Below are positions 8,271-16,874 of a DNA stretch of 64,000 nt, in pieces; position 1 is the stretch's first letter, and every line of letters starts with the position of its first letter. Where the stretch lies: positions 139,173 to 203,172 of the forward strand of contig CAZWHA010000002.1 in NCBI GenBank assembly GCA_964633435.1. The letters are read 5' to 3'. The stretch is from GCA-016699895 sp964633435. GTDB taxonomy: Bacteria; Patescibacteriota; Saccharimonadia; Saccharimonadales; Saccharimonadaceae. Below the pieces are notes generated by a model. It saw only the letters and a list, made by a program, of their open reading frames with translations, was not told the DNA's origin and did not search any database. Made by a program: the position numbers and the translations under genes.

Positions 8271-8701
8271 TATTTTACCTCCATTTTCGTAGGTTGCTGC
8301 GCCGTATGGTCATGATCAGCACCCGCAAAAACGCGGAGGCGAGCCATGCGATCAGCTTGCAACTTGTTTTTTGGCAACATTCCACTCACGGCGCGCTCGA
8401 TGATCGAAGTCATCGGCACATCGCGGGCGATAGTTTCCTTGATACCACCCGGAAAACCAGTGTGGTGATAGTAAGCTTTGACGTCAACCTTGTCGCCAGT
8501 TAGTTTGGCAGCGTCGGCATTAACAACTACCACGTAGTCACCACTGTCCATGTGCGGCGTAAAGCTCGGATCGTACTTGCCCGTCAAACGAGTTGCAATA
8601 AAGGTTGCTGCTCGACCGACTGGTACATCAGTAATATCGATCAAAATCCATTTATGCTCGACTTCGCCGGCTTTTTTCTGATAGGTTTTGAAATCAGACA
8701 T
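8270..8701 (-). CDS. rplM: Ribosomal protein uL13
   Basis: 143 residues covering the full L13 fold (HKWILIDITDVPVGRAAT; YYHHTGFPGG; SGMLPKNKL). It binds 23S rRNA early in 50S assembly. The gene sits before rpsI as in most bacteria. One-base TAATG overlaps occur at both ends, with rplQ upstream and rpsI downstream. Confidence 0.97.
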   Translation of the reverse strand: MSDFKTYQKKAGEVEHKWILIDITDVPVGRAATFIATRLTGKYDPSFTPHMDSGDYVVVVNADAAKLTGDKVDVKAYYHHTGFPGGIKETIARDVPMTSIIERAVSGMLPKNKLQADRMARLRVFAGADHDHTAQQPTKMEVK

Positions 8702-9168
8702 TATTTATCCCCTTTCGATGCTTTGGTCGGGGCAGCCTTTTTGGCGGCCGGTTTAGCAGTTGCAACTGCAGCCTTGGCCTCGACCTTTGTTTCAGCGGCA
8801 TCTAGTTTGATCTCGTCAACGAATTCGATGCGGGCCATTTCAACATTGTCGCCAACGCGGTTAGCGTCTAATTTGACAATACGCAGGTAACCACTGTCGC
8901 GTTTGATCTGCGGCGCAATCTGATCAACCAGCAAATTGCCAGCCTTGATATCAGACAACCGAGCGATAACGAGACGACGACTCGCCAGATCACCCTTTTT
9001 CGCAGCGGTGATTAGTTTTTCGACGAATGGCCGGAGGTCTTTGGCTTTGGGCACCGTAGTCTTGATGCTCTGGTGAGTCACCAACGATAGGGCCAAGCCG
9101 CGCATTAACGCATTGCGCTGATCACGCTCGCGACCGAATTTACGTCCTCTATATCCGTGTCTATGCAT
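8701..9168 (-). CDS. rplQ: Ribosomal protein bL17 with Ala/Lys-rich tail
   Basis: The core (residues 1-120, HRHGYRGRKFGRERDQRNAL onward) is typical L17, a protein of the 50S exit-tunnel region. Length is 155 residues, longer than the usual 120-130, because of a C-terminal tail rich in Ala and Lys (KAAVATAKPAAKKAAPTKAS). Such low-complexity extensions are common on CPR ribosomal proteins. It follows rpoA by two bases, the standard order. Confidence 0.96.
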   Translation of the reverse strand: MHRHGYRGRKFGRERDQRNALMRGLALSLVTHQSIKTTVPKAKDLRPFVEKLITAAKKGDLASRRLVIARLSDIKAGNLLVDQIAPQIKRDSGYLRIVKLDANRVGDNVEMARIEFVDEIKLDAAETKVEAKAAVATAKPAAKKAAPTKASKGDK

Positions 9169-9170
9169 AA

Positions 9171-10088
9171 TTAAAACTCCAGCTCTGCCACCTTATCTTT
9201 GACTTCTTCGCGAGCTTTGGCGCCGAAACCTTTCAGATCGTTCAGCTCTTCGTCACTGAGGCTCACCAGTTCGCCAACAGTTTTGATGTTAGCGCCGATC
9301 AGAGCGTTCGTGGTGCGGGCACTGAGATTGAGTTCCTCGACCGGCAGGCTGAGTAGATCAACCGTCTGATCGCCGTCACTACCGAGATCGCCACTGGCGA
9401 CTCTAGTATTACCGGCCAGCGCGGCATATTGTGCCACCAAAATGGCAGCGGCTTGTTCGAAGGCGTCTTTCGGCGTAATCGAACCATCGGTATCGACGGT
9501 CAGAGTTAGTTTGTCGAGATCGACGTTATCACCAACACGCGTCTTTTCGACGGCATAGCGAACGCGACGAACTGGACTAAACACTGCATCGACGGCGATC
9601 ATGTCGCTGTGAACACGACGAGCCGAACTTTCCTCGATCGTCTGGTAGCCTCGACCGCTCTCGATAACAAAATCGATTTTCAGTTCGACCTTTGGATCAT
9701 CAATAGTCGCAATGACTTGGTCTGGATTAACAACTTCAACGTCGGCAGTAGTTTTGATATCACCAGCCGTCACTAGGCCACCTTTTTTGACCAGGCTGAC
9801 CTCTACTGGATCATCGCTGAATGATTTAACAGCGATAGATTTCAGATTCAACATGATTTCGACGACGTCTTCCTTGACACCAGGAATAGTGGTGAATTCG
9901 TGGCTTACGCCAGCGATACGAAACGCCGTAATAGCGGCGCCTTCGATGCTCGACAGCAAGACGCGACGCATCGAGTTACCAAGCGTCTGGCCGTAGCCGT
10001 TAGCCAGCGGTTCGATAGCAACAGTAGCACTGTTATCGCCGATCGGCTCGATACTGGATACGCTTGGGTTTAAGATTGCTTTGCTCAT
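9171..10088 (-). CDS. rpoA: RNA polymerase alpha subunit
   Basis: 305 residues. The N-terminal domain (dimerisation and beta/beta' contact; GYGQTLGNSMRRVLLSSIEG near residues 31-50) is followed by a linker and the C-terminal domain (LPVEELNLSARTTNALIGAN, helix-hairpin-helix, near residues 243-262) that contacts UP elements and activators. It lies between rpsD and rplQ as in most bacterial alpha operons. The start at 10088 gives the expected N-terminus. Confidence 0.97.
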   Translation of the reverse strand: MSKAILNPSVSSIEPIGDNSATVAIEPLANGYGQTLGNSMRRVLLSSIEGAAITAFRIAGVSHEFTTIPGVKEDVVEIMLNLKSIAVKSFSDDPVEVSLVKKGGLVTAGDIKTTADVEVVNPDQVIATIDDPKVELKIDFVIESGRGYQTIEESSARRVHSDMIAVDAVFSPVRRVRYAVEKTRVGDNVDLDKLTLTVDTDGSITPKDAFEQAAAILVAQYAALAGNTRVASGDLGSDGDQTVDLLSLPVEELNLSARTTNALIGANIKTVGELVSLSDEELNDLKGFGAKAREEVKDKVAELEF

Positions 10089-10102
10089 AGTTACCTCCCT
10101 AT

Positions 10103-10720
10103 TTAGCGCGAGTAGTACTCGACGATTAACTGTTCATTGATATCTGGTTCGGCTTCTTCGCGTTGTGGCAAGCCAGTGATTTCGATGGTCATCTTTTTGG
10201 CATCGGCCTTTAGCCAGCCCACGCCGCCACCAGTAGCGTCCTTGACGATTTCGCCTAGGCCGGCAAAGTAGCCAGTTTTTGCACTATGGGCGCGGACTTC
10301 GATTTTGTCGCCAGCTTTGACGCGAATCGATGGAATATCGACCCGGCGACCATTCAGCATGAAATGCCCGTGGCTAACCAGCTGACGAGCCTGACGACGC
10401 GATGTCGCAAAGGCAGCGCGGTAGACAGCGTTGTCTAGTCGTAGCTCGAGGAGCTGCAATAGATTTTCGCCAGACATGCCCTCGCGGCGCTCAGCTTCTT
10501 TCATTAGGCGAGCAAATTGCTTTTCCAGCAGGCCGTAAATTCGACGGACTTTTTGCTTTTCGCGCAGCTGCGTCAGATAAAGTGACGGCTTGCCGGCGCG
10601 GCCATGAGCGTGCTGACCAGGAATACCGGTCTTGCGGGCCATGACTTTATGAGCTTTCGGATGAAGGGCATAACCTTCGCGACGGCTCTGTTTGACAATT
10701 GGTGATTTATCTCGTGCCAT
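10103..10720 (-). CDS. rpsD: Ribosomal protein uS4, zinc-free form
   Basis: 205 residues. The N-terminus lacks the cysteine cluster found in zinc-binding S4, so this is the zinc-independent type. The S4 RNA-binding domain is clear (LRLDNAVYRAAFATSRRQAR, then VSHGHFMLNGRRVDIPSIRV). The protein nucleates 30S assembly and in many bacteria represses its own operon. It is positioned between rpsK and rpoA. Confidence 0.97.
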   Translation of the reverse strand: MARDKSPIVKQSRREGYALHPKAHKVMARKTGIPGQHAHGRAGKPSLYLTQLREKQKVRRIYGLLEKQFARLMKEAERREGMSGENLLQLLELRLDNAVYRAAFATSRRQARQLVSHGHFMLNGRRVDIPSIRVKAGDKIEVRAHSAKTGYFAGLGEIVKDATGGGVGWLKADAKKMTIEITGLPQREEAEPDINEQLIVEYYSR

Positions 10721-10723
10721 CTT

Positions 10724-11128
10724 TTATGCTCTCCTCTCTCGTTTGGGACGGACGCCACCATGTGGGACGCCAGTTTTGTCGCTGATACTTTCGATCTGTA
10801 GTTCGTGGTTGGTTAAAGCGCGAATTGCCGCATCTCGACCTAAGCCCACGCCGCGTACGAATACGTCGACTTTGGTAACGCCATATTGGCTCTTGGCAAT
10901 TTCCGCTGCTTTGTCGGTCGCAATCTGCGCGGCATAGGCCGTGCCTTTTTTGCTGCCGCGGAAACCACAGGCGCCAGCGCTACTCGCCGCTAGGACGTTG
11001 CCGTGACTATCAGCGAAACTAATGATGGTGTTGTTAAAGGTAGCCTGAATATGAACCTGGCCGAGCGGTACGCTACGGCGAGTCTTCTTCTTGCCAGCTT
11101 TAACTGTCTTTGTAACTTCTTCTGCCAT
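10724..11128 (-). CDS. rpsK: Ribosomal protein uS11
   Basis: 134 residues with the S11 core (GQVHIQATFNNTIISFAD; GFRGSKKGTAYAAQ; GLGRDAAIRAL) and a basic end RPKRERRA. It is part of the 30S platform near the E site. It starts 15 bases after rpsM and ends 3 bases before rpsD. Confidence 0.97.
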   Translation of the reverse strand: MAEEVTKTVKAGKKKTRRSVPLGQVHIQATFNNTIISFADSHGNVLAASSAGACGFRGSKKGTAYAAQIATDKAAEIAKSQYGVTKVDVFVRGVGLGRDAAIRALTNHELQIESISDKTGVPHGGVRPKRERRA

Positions 11129-11143
11129 ATTTCTCCTCTGATC

Positions 11144-11530
11144 CTACGTCTTGCTCGCAGCTTTAGGTTGACTGCCGCCGACGGCCACACGCTTGCCGCG
11201 CTTGGTCCGGCCATTGGTTCGAGTTCGCTGGCCGCGCACTGGTAAATTCAGCTTGTGGCGCAGGCCCCGGTATGAACCAATGTCCTTGAGACGCTTGACG
11301 TTGTTTGCCACCACACGATGCAGGTCACCCTCGACCGTGTAGTTAGCGTCAATAATATCGCGGATCTTCTTTTCCTCGGCCTCTGTCAGATCTTTGACAC
11401 GCTTGGTTGGATCAACCTTGGCCGCCGCGACAATGTCGCGAGCTACTTTGGGACCAATACCGTACACATACGTCAAAGCAATCTGCACTTGCTTGTCCGA
11501 AGGAATCTCTACGTTTGCAAATCTTGCCAT
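11144..11530 (-). CDS. rpsM: Ribosomal protein uS13
   Basis: 128 residues. It has the S13 helix-turn region (ALTYVYGIGPKVARDIV) and the basic C-terminal tail GLRHKLNLPVRGQRTRTNGR that contacts tRNA in the P site. The 30S head protein is encoded between rpmJ and rpsK in canonical order. Confidence 0.97.
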   Translation of the reverse strand: MARFANVEIPSDKQVQIALTYVYGIGPKVARDIVAAAKVDPTKRVKDLTEAEEKKIRDIIDANYTVEGDLHRVVANNVKRLKDIGSYRGLRHKLNLPVRGQRTRTNGRTKRGKRVAVGGSQPKAASKT

Positions 11531-11538
11531 ATTACTCC

Positions 11539-11655
11539 TTACCCTTGCCTCTGTTTATTGCGGGGTTTCTTTTTGTTGATAACATACAGGCGGCCTTTGC
11601 GGCGAACCAGTTTGTCATCTGGACTGCGTTTTTTAACGCTGGCTGATACTTTCAT
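11539..11655 (-). CDS. rpmJ: Ribosomal protein bL36, zinc-free form
   Basis: 38 residues when begun at ATG 11655 (MKVSASVKKRSPDDKLVRRK...NKQRQG). Longer in-frame starts overlap infA and are not supported. The family hallmark KVxASVKK and the QRQG end are present. The cysteines and histidine of the usual zinc ribbon are replaced, so this is a zinc-independent L36. It binds 23S rRNA near the base of the L7/L12 stalk. Confidence 0.95.
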   Translation of the reverse strand: MKVSASVKKRSPDDKLVRRKGRLYVINKKKPRNKQRQG

Positions 11656-11680
11656 CAGTGCCATTCCCTTCTCCGCACAC

Positions 11681-11926
11681 TTACGCGGCGGGGTTAGTTT
11701 TTTCCTCGCGTAGTCGAAAGCTGATTCGTCCCTTTGTGAGATCATAAGGGGTCATCTCAACCTCAACTCTATCGCCCGGCACTAGCCTAATGTAGTGCTT
11801 GCGCATCTTTCCTGACACGTGAGCGATAATTGTATGTCCGTTTTCCAGTTCAACACGAAATTTGGCGCTCGGCAGTGTCTCCACCACAACGCCAACCATC
11901 TTGATGACTTCCTTTTCTACAGACAT
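11681..11926 (-). CDS. infA: Translation initiation factor IF-1
   Basis: 81 residues, one OB fold: VVVETLPSAKFRVELENGHT, then AHVSGKMRKHYIRLVPGD and the end GRISFRLRE. IF-1 occupies the ribosomal A site during initiation. It is the first gene of the operon that continues to rpsI. Its promoter lies at 11943-11971; the leader is about 10 bases with no evident Shine-Dalgarno site. Confidence 0.97.
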   Translation of the reverse strand: MSVEKEVIKMVGVVVETLPSAKFRVELENGHTIIAHVSGKMRKHYIRLVPGDRVEVEMTPYDLTKGRISFRLREEKTNPAA

Positions 11927-11942
11927 ATAACTACGATCAGCA

Positions 11943-11971
11943 ATTATACAGGAAAAGAATTGAAAAGTAAA
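11943..11971 (-). promoter_or_regulatory. Promoter of the infA-rpsI operon
   Basis: On the minus strand TTTACT, 17-bp spacer, TATAAT (hexamer at plus positions 11943-11948). It lies between the sortase stop and infA. Confidence 0.8.
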
Positions 11972-11988
11972 CCCCTCCGTAAGCCACT

Positions 11989-12747
11989 CTAACCCAGCAC
12001 GGCATAGACGAGCACGCGCTTGCTAGCAGTGGGCACACCGCTGGCGTCAACGGCGCCCTTGTAGCGACCAGCACAAGTAATCAGTGTGATGCCTTCACGA
12101 CCAGATTCCAGCGGTTTCATAGCCCGGTCCATATCAACATCGGCCAGATTCAGGATCTCGACCTTGGCCACCCGATAATTTAGTTTCTGACCGTCACCGA
12201 GCTCGATCGTCACAGTATCGCCCCGATGCAGTTTCGATATCTCGTCAAAAACGCAGCTAAGGTTTCGGGAAAAGCAGGTATGGGCATCAAATAATGCCGC
12301 CACCTCAGTATTGCCGTCGCCAGGACGTTTTGGCGTCTGGCAACGTTTGTTGGCAATGGGATTAATCTGGCAGTTGTACCAGCCGATATCGCCAATATTA
12401 GTTGGAGCATCCAGCTGCTGCGTCTCACTGCCCTTGGGCGGATTTTTGACGCCGAGTGCCACTGTTCGGGCTTTATTAACGTTGGCTGCCGGAATCGACA
12501 TATAGCGCGGCTTGTCGGGGTTAACCCGGTAATCGTCAACTTCGGTCGGCGTGGCGGGTTCGGTCGAAATACCAAGGCTCTCGATAAATTGGACTTCTTC
12601 GTGATCCTGCCAGATTGAGAACAGATAGTTAGCTAGAAAATAGCCGCCCGCCAGCGCCCCAACCATAACTATAATGGTGATCGATCGGCGTAGCCAACCT
12701 TTGCCAGATCGTATGTTCATTGTTTGCCCACGCGACATCTGACTCAT
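11989..12747 (-). CDS. Sortase-family transpeptidase
   Basis: 252 residues. A cytoplasmic basic N-terminus precedes one membrane helix (about residues 22-45), and the sortase barrel occupies about 80-252. The catalytic triad can be read: His156 in ALFDAHT, Cys225 in TLITCAG, Arg244 in SKRVLVY. Sortases cleave cell-wall sorting signals of exported proteins and join them to a nucleophile such as peptidoglycan. Two extra cysteines (126, 136) and two near the active site (158, 165) could form disulphides outside the membrane. The gene starts 4 bases after the secY stop, so the translocon subunit and the sortase are co-expressed. No LPxTG-type substrate is visible in this window. Confidence 0.85.
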   Translation of the reverse strand: MSQMSRGQTMNIRSGKGWLRRSITIIVMVGALAGGYFLANYLFSIWQDHEEVQFIESLGISTEPATPTEVDDYRVNPDKPRYMSIPAANVNKARTVALGVKNPPKGSETQQLDAPTNIGDIGWYNCQINPIANKRCQTPKRPGDGNTEVAALFDAHTCFSRNLSCVFDEISKLHRGDTVTIELGDGQKLNYRVAKVEILNLADVDMDRAMKPLESGREGITLITCAGRYKGAVDASGVPTASKRVLVYAVLG

Positions 12748-12751
12748 CCGC

Positions 12752-14167
12752 CTATTTGTATTCGTCGTAGGTTACCATCAAGGCCCGCGAGTTGAGCTGG
12801 CGCAGCGATTCCAGGGCCACTGAAACCACAATCAGTAGTCCGGTGCCGCTAATGGCTAGGCTCTGGGCGGCTGAACCCAGGCCAATCATGACAAAGATAT
12901 ATTCGAACACGAATGGGATGACGGCGATTAAACCGAGTGTCAACGAACCGAACAGTGTCAGACGAGTCACAATGCGCGTTAGGTACTTTTCAGTTTGTTT
13001 GCCTGGGCGAACGTTCTCGACAAAACCACCTTGTTTTTGCAGATTCTCGGCAATCTCGCTGCTGTTAAACACGATCGAAGTGTAGAAATAGGTAAACGCC
13101 ACCACTAAAATGAAATAGGATATTGGATAGATGAACTGCGTCCAGTCACCCGTAGCACTAAAACTGTTGGTGCCGGATTTTTGGAACCAGAGAATTAAGT
13201 TTTGACCAAGGTCAACATTCTGACCCGTTGCGACGAGCAGCTGACCTAGGAATGCTGGCAGCGCTAAAAAGGCGACGGCAAAGATCACCGGAATCACACC
13301 GGCCGTAATGAGCTTGATCGGGAGAATCGATTTAATGCCACCATAAGCGCTGTTACCATGAACACGCTTGGCATAGTTAATCGTGATGATACGCTGGCCC
13401 TCGTTAATTTTGACCAGGAAATACAACACGACGAGTCCTGTTAACGCAATACCGAGCGTCAGCAACGTTACCGTATGGTTGAGCCATGGGATAGTAAACC
13501 AGTTAAAGACATGGAACGCGTCAGCTGGGGTCGATACGGTAAATAATGCCGTTCCCAGTGTGCCAAAGCTCGTCGGTAACTGGCTGACGATACCAGCAAA
13601 AATTAATAGCGAAATACCATTACCGATGCCCTTTTCAGTGATAATTTCACCCAGCCACATCAGAATCATCGCCCCAGCCGTCATAGCGGCCACCGCAATT
13701 GTCCACTGCGACAAGCTCATGTCAGATATAACAGAGTTGGCCAGCACGGTTTCACGCAGGATGTAAATAAAGGCGATTGATTGCAAAATTGCTAGCGGCA
13801 AGGTAATGATTCTGGTCCACTGGTTAATTTTGCGCCGACCCGATTCGCCGTCCTTGTGCATTTCCTCTAGTCGAGGGATAGTTTTGGTTAACAACTGGGA
13901 AATAACCGAGGCTGTGATGTACGGTGACAAACCAACGAGCATAATCGAAAAGCTTGCCAAGGCACCGCCAGACAATAGGTTTAGAAAGCCGCCAAAGCTG
14001 TTACTATCAATAGCACTACTGACGATGTCTTTGAGCTGAGTTGGTTCGGCCAGTGGCACTGGCACATGCGACAGAAATCGATAAACGATGATAATACCTA
14101 GCACGGCCAGCAACCGGTTACGCATATCCGGGCTTTTAATTGATTTAAACATTGTTTTCCAGTTCAA
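12752..14167 (-). CDS. secY: Protein translocase subunit SecY, TTG start
   Basis: The ten-helix SecY channel is clear (NRLLAVLGIIIVYRFLSHVP; GLSPYITASVISQLL; the pore and plug region; the C-terminal VSVALESLRQL). I place the start at TTG 14167, giving MNWKTMFKSIK, which matches the usual SecY start and puts a GAGGGG Shine-Dalgarno 6 bases upstream. The ATG at 14152 lacks such a site, and longer starts run into the promoter. SecY forms the SecYEG export channel. It is followed by the sortase gene. Confidence 0.95.
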   Translation of the reverse strand: MNWKTMFKSIKSPDMRNRLLAVLGIIIVYRFLSHVPVPLAEPTQLKDIVSSAIDSNSFGGFLNLLSGGALASFSIMLVGLSPYITASVISQLLTKTIPRLEEMHKDGESGRRKINQWTRIITLPLAILQSIAFIYILRETVLANSVISDMSLSQWTIAVAAMTAGAMILMWLGEIITEKGIGNGISLLIFAGIVSQLPTSFGTLGTALFTVSTPADAFHVFNWFTIPWLNHTVTLLTLGIALTGLVVLYFLVKINEGQRIITINYAKRVHGNSAYGGIKSILPIKLITAGVIPVIFAVAFLALPAFLGQLLVATGQNVDLGQNLILWFQKSGTNSFSATGDWTQFIYPISYFILVVAFTYFYTSIVFNSSEIAENLQKQGGFVENVRPGKQTEKYLTRIVTRLTLFGSLTLGLIAVIPFVFEYIFVMIGLGSAAQSLAISGTGLLIVVSVALESLRQLNSRALMVTYDEYK

Positions 14168-14195
14168 AGTATTCCCCTCGTTAAATTCAGTAAAC

Positions 14196-14224
14196 ATTCT
14201 ACAGGATTTTGGACCCTTGGTCAA
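14196..14224 (-). promoter_or_regulatory. Promoter of secY-sortase
   Basis: TTGACC, 17-bp spacer, TAGAAT on the minus strand. The expected transcript start leaves a leader of about 20 bases with the GAGGGG ribosome site used by the TTG start. Confidence 0.8.
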
Positions 14225-14303
14225 ACGAAATCATCCGATCTTGTTACTCGTCTGATTGGTAACTATATGCTAAATGCAGCTTGGTTGGCGACGACGAGAA
14301 ACT

Positions 14304-15299
14304 CTATGTCCAACTAGTTCCGTTCCACATTTGCAGTCGACAAGGCACCCAACTAGTTCCGTTCCATATAAATTCGACGGCTGGCAAAATAGCAACGGTC
14401 ACTGTATCAGTCGTAGTGCCATTTGAGAGCTGAAATACCAGTGATTCGCCGCCTGCTAGGCCGCGCGGAGCCGTAAATGTCGGCGACGCTACCGTCGTTG
14501 ACGAAAGTGCCACTGTGCTGCCCGATAGTTGTGACCAAGTATACACGCCATTAGAGGAATTTCCCGCTAGCGTTACCGTGTCAATCCATGGCTCAATACC
14601 CGACTGATTGGGACCTGCATCAACAGTGCCCTCCAATACGAGAATTCCCGGCCAGCCAGTACTCAGGCGTACAAGCTGTGGGTCAGAAATAATGTCACCA
14701 TCAGTCCAGCCTGTAACACCAGTCGATAGTATGCCGCCCCACCTGGCCCGCCCCAATTCTTCTGTTCGACAGTTCACCGCCGAGTTTGCATAGCTCCAAA
14801 ATACCGAACCGTTCTCGTTTAAAATATTGAACTCGGCGCGGCCAGTGCTAGTATCCGCACCAGCAGTTGCAGCATATTGTATGTAGTACCAGGTACCCGG
14901 CGTCAATGCCGGAGAGGCAGATGCAACTAAATCAATGTTAGCAGGCGCTAACATTACTGAGAGGTTTGTCCTAATCTTTACCTGACAGGCCTGTTGCCCA
15001 GTTCCTCGAACATCAATAGTCGATATTACCTGGTTAGATGTTACCGCGCCGCCGCTGGGGATGCGAAACCAGAAAGCACAGACCATGCGCGTTGCCAGCG
15101 TCCCGGTGTCAGATGGGAACGTCATGACTGACTGCGACGCTGACGCAGTCAGCGCGCGAGTTGCCCCTTTATGATTTGCCCATGGATGGGCTGCAGCTGC
15201 GGCCGTCAATCCTGTTGCAATTGCGGAAAAGGCGTCGCCGTCACCATTTGTGGTAGTAATAGGCGTTGATTCGGCTAAGCTGCTAAACGATTTATACAT
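14304..15299 (-). CDS. LamG-like/Ig-like protein with WNGTSW C-terminal repeats
   Basis: 331 residues without a signal peptide. Residues of about 60-215 look like a LamG-type beta-sandwich (CAFWFRIPSGG; TPGTWYYIQYAA; GRARWGGIL). About 225-305 look like an Ig/PKD-like domain (LEGTVDAGPNQS; YTWSQLSGSTVALSS; FQLSNGTTTDTVTV). The end carries two copies of a short WNGTSWxxC/T-like motif, also found at the start of the upstream neighbour. WNG(S/T)xW motifs are familiar from tail proteins of phages of Actinobacteria. It is the last gene of a three-gene operon with a phase-variable-type promoter. A receptor-binding or adhesin role is inferred. Confidence 0.65.
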   Translation of the reverse strand: MYKSFSSLAESTPITTTNGDGDAFSAIATGLTAAAAAHPWANHKGATRALTASASQSVMTFPSDTGTLATRMVCAFWFRIPSGGAVTSNQVISTIDVRGTGQQACQVKIRTNLSVMLAPANIDLVASASPALTPGTWYYIQYAATAGADTSTGRAEFNILNENGSVFWSYANSAVNCRTEELGRARWGGILSTGVTGWTDGDIISDPQLVRLSTGWPGILVLEGTVDAGPNQSGIEPWIDTVTLAGNSSNGVYTWSQLSGSTVALSSTTVASPTFTAPRGLAGGESLVFQLSNGTTTDTVTVAILPAVEFIWNGTSWVPCRLQMWNGTSWT

Positions 15300-15311
15300 G
15301 TGCTTTATCTC

Positions 15312-16490
15312 CTATCCATTACCGGCAGACTTCACGGTCACGGCTCCGAGAACGATGTTCGGATCGGCGCGCGAAACGATCACATTGCCAGAGATCGTCG
15401 GGATTGTGTTTGGTGACTTATTGAAATATGTGCCATTCATTGTTGGTGGGTTGATCGTCGGATCAGGGTCATTCAGCGACGGACCCCAGCGCACGCCCGC
15501 CGGTCGCTCAATAAATTTATTATCAACGACGCTCCAGGATGAGAAATCCTGCCCGCTCCATCCACTGCGCCAGTACATATTGATCCCATATTGCCCGCCA
15601 TCAATCCAGTTTCCGCGAATGTCTACGTTTTCAATACGATCCTCGATCGAGTTCTGCACGCCGCCTCCCGAGGTTTCCTGCTGGAGCTGGAGAATGCTAG
15701 AGAATGCATCGTCGCCAGTATTAGTTCCACCTGGCCACGGATCGTAACCAGACTGCTCGCGCCAGCCGCCGAGCATATTGTAGCGAATCACAATGTTCTT
15801 GCCACAGTTCGTCTGAAAGCAATCGTTGTGAGTTTGCTTGTTGGACGGAGAGTTGGGCCCGGTCCAATCATTCTGATACGGCAAGCCATGAATCCACGAC
15901 TGTTCGACAAGACAGTTCGAAACAGTAGAGCCAACCACCCATCCATTTTGGACATAATTTACGCCATCCTGAACGCCGGTAATTTCAGAACGCCGCAGCG
16001 TAAAGTTGCCACCGTGAATACCAAAGGAGCGTGGCTCCACTGTACGAACAGTGCCAGCCGTGAGTGGTCGACCCGGATGGTCATACGTCCACGGCAACTG
16101 AGTAATACGACAATCCTCAAAAGTGATGTGCGGAACGCCGGCAGCGAAATTACGGACTAGACCAGTGAGCCCAGTAAAGGTGTTCGGGTCTTGCCCGACG
16201 ATCTCGCAGTTGCGGAGGGTGATTGGACCAGACGCCCGGACTTGTGCCCAGATGCGCAAGCCTTCGTAGATACCGGCGGATAGCGCAACATAACCTGCTC
16301 CAAGCCCTTTTGTCGCTGTCAACGTAGCACCAGTGGACGCGTACATGTCTGTCAACGCACCGATAGGACCGGTTGTCGAAGCACTCGGCACGTAGGTGCC
16401 GCCAACTAATTCATCTCGATTAGGTACAGATGGAGTCCGCATATAGCGCGTCCACTCAGTCCCATTCCACACGCGGAGAAGCGTAGCCAT
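15312..16490 (-). CDS. Right-handed beta-helix (tailspike/pectate-lyase-like) protein
   Basis: 392 residues, no signal peptide. The N-terminus MATLLRVWNGTEW carries the WNGTxW motif. From about residue 75 the sequence shows the repeating short-strand pattern of a parallel beta-helix (ITLRNCEIVG; ITFEDCRITQ; FTLRRSEITG; IVIRYNMLGG; VDIRGNWIDGG; WSVVDNKFIE). Such helices occur in pectate lyases and in phage tailspikes that bind or cut surface polysaccharide. Several Asp and Asn line the rungs, but I cannot assign catalytic residues. Its ATG overlaps the stop of the collagen-like gene (TAATG), and the LamG-like gene follows 12 bases after its stop. Confidence 0.7.
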   Translation of the reverse strand: MATLLRVWNGTEWTRYMRTPSVPNRDELVGGTYVPSASTTGPIGALTDMYASTGATLTATKGLGAGYVALSAGIYEGLRIWAQVRASGPITLRNCEIVGQDPNTFTGLTGLVRNFAAGVPHITFEDCRITQLPWTYDHPGRPLTAGTVRTVEPRSFGIHGGNFTLRRSEITGVQDGVNYVQNGWVVGSTVSNCLVEQSWIHGLPYQNDWTGPNSPSNKQTHNDCFQTNCGKNIVIRYNMLGGWREQSGYDPWPGGTNTGDDAFSSILQLQQETSGGGVQNSIEDRIENVDIRGNWIDGGQYGINMYWRSGWSGQDFSSWSVVDNKFIERPAGVRWGPSLNDPDPTINPPTMNGTYFNKSPNTIPTISGNVIVSRADPNIVLGAVTVKSAGNG

Positions 16491-16828
16491 TAATCCGTTA
16501 CCACCCTGATATCACCCACTAATGGTGCAGTTGGCGTTGCTGAGCCTCGATAGATCACCATAATATCGCTGCGGGTGGTTGGCCGAGCTGCAGTCGCCGA
16601 GTAGAGAACGCTCCCGCTAGGCAAATCATTTATCGTAGTTATGCCCGCTGGTCCGACTGCACCACTAGGACCTTGTGGCCCCGTAGGGCCAGTAGCGCCA
16701 GGAGCTGGAGTACTATTGGTCCATTTACTAAGCGTGCTATTGTACTTAATAGTGTTGTCTTGACTAGGGTTGTTAAAGTATACGTCTGATGCGGCACTGA
16801 GTGAGCCGCCTACTCCTGGGCTGGACAT
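16490..16828 (-). CDS. Short collagen-like tail-fibre-type protein
   Basis: 112 residues. The N-terminus (SLSAASDVYFNNPSQDNTI then YNSTLSKWTN) is of the type seen at the start of phage tail-fibre segments. A short collagen-like stretch follows (about residues 43-62, GATGPTGPQGPSGAVGPAG) and then a small C-terminal domain. Gly-X-Y repeats would drive trimer formation. AGGAGG lies about 10 bases before the ATG. It is the first gene downstream of the G10-containing promoter, so its expression should respond most directly to tract length. Confidence 0.7.
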   Translation of the reverse strand: MSSPGVGGSLSAASDVYFNNPSQDNTIKYNSTLSKWTNSTPAPGATGPTGPQGPSGAVGPAGITTINDLPSGSVLYSATAARPTTRSDIMVIYRGSATPTAPLVGDIRVVTD

Positions 16829-16874
16829 GATATTATGACCTCCTCTTGTTATAAATTAGGTTATGGTTACTTTT

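Noticed and set aside
12752..14224. Longer secY start at 14224
   Set aside because: That start lies in the -35 hexamer of the secY promoter; the TTG at 14167 has a ribosome site and gives the family N-terminus.
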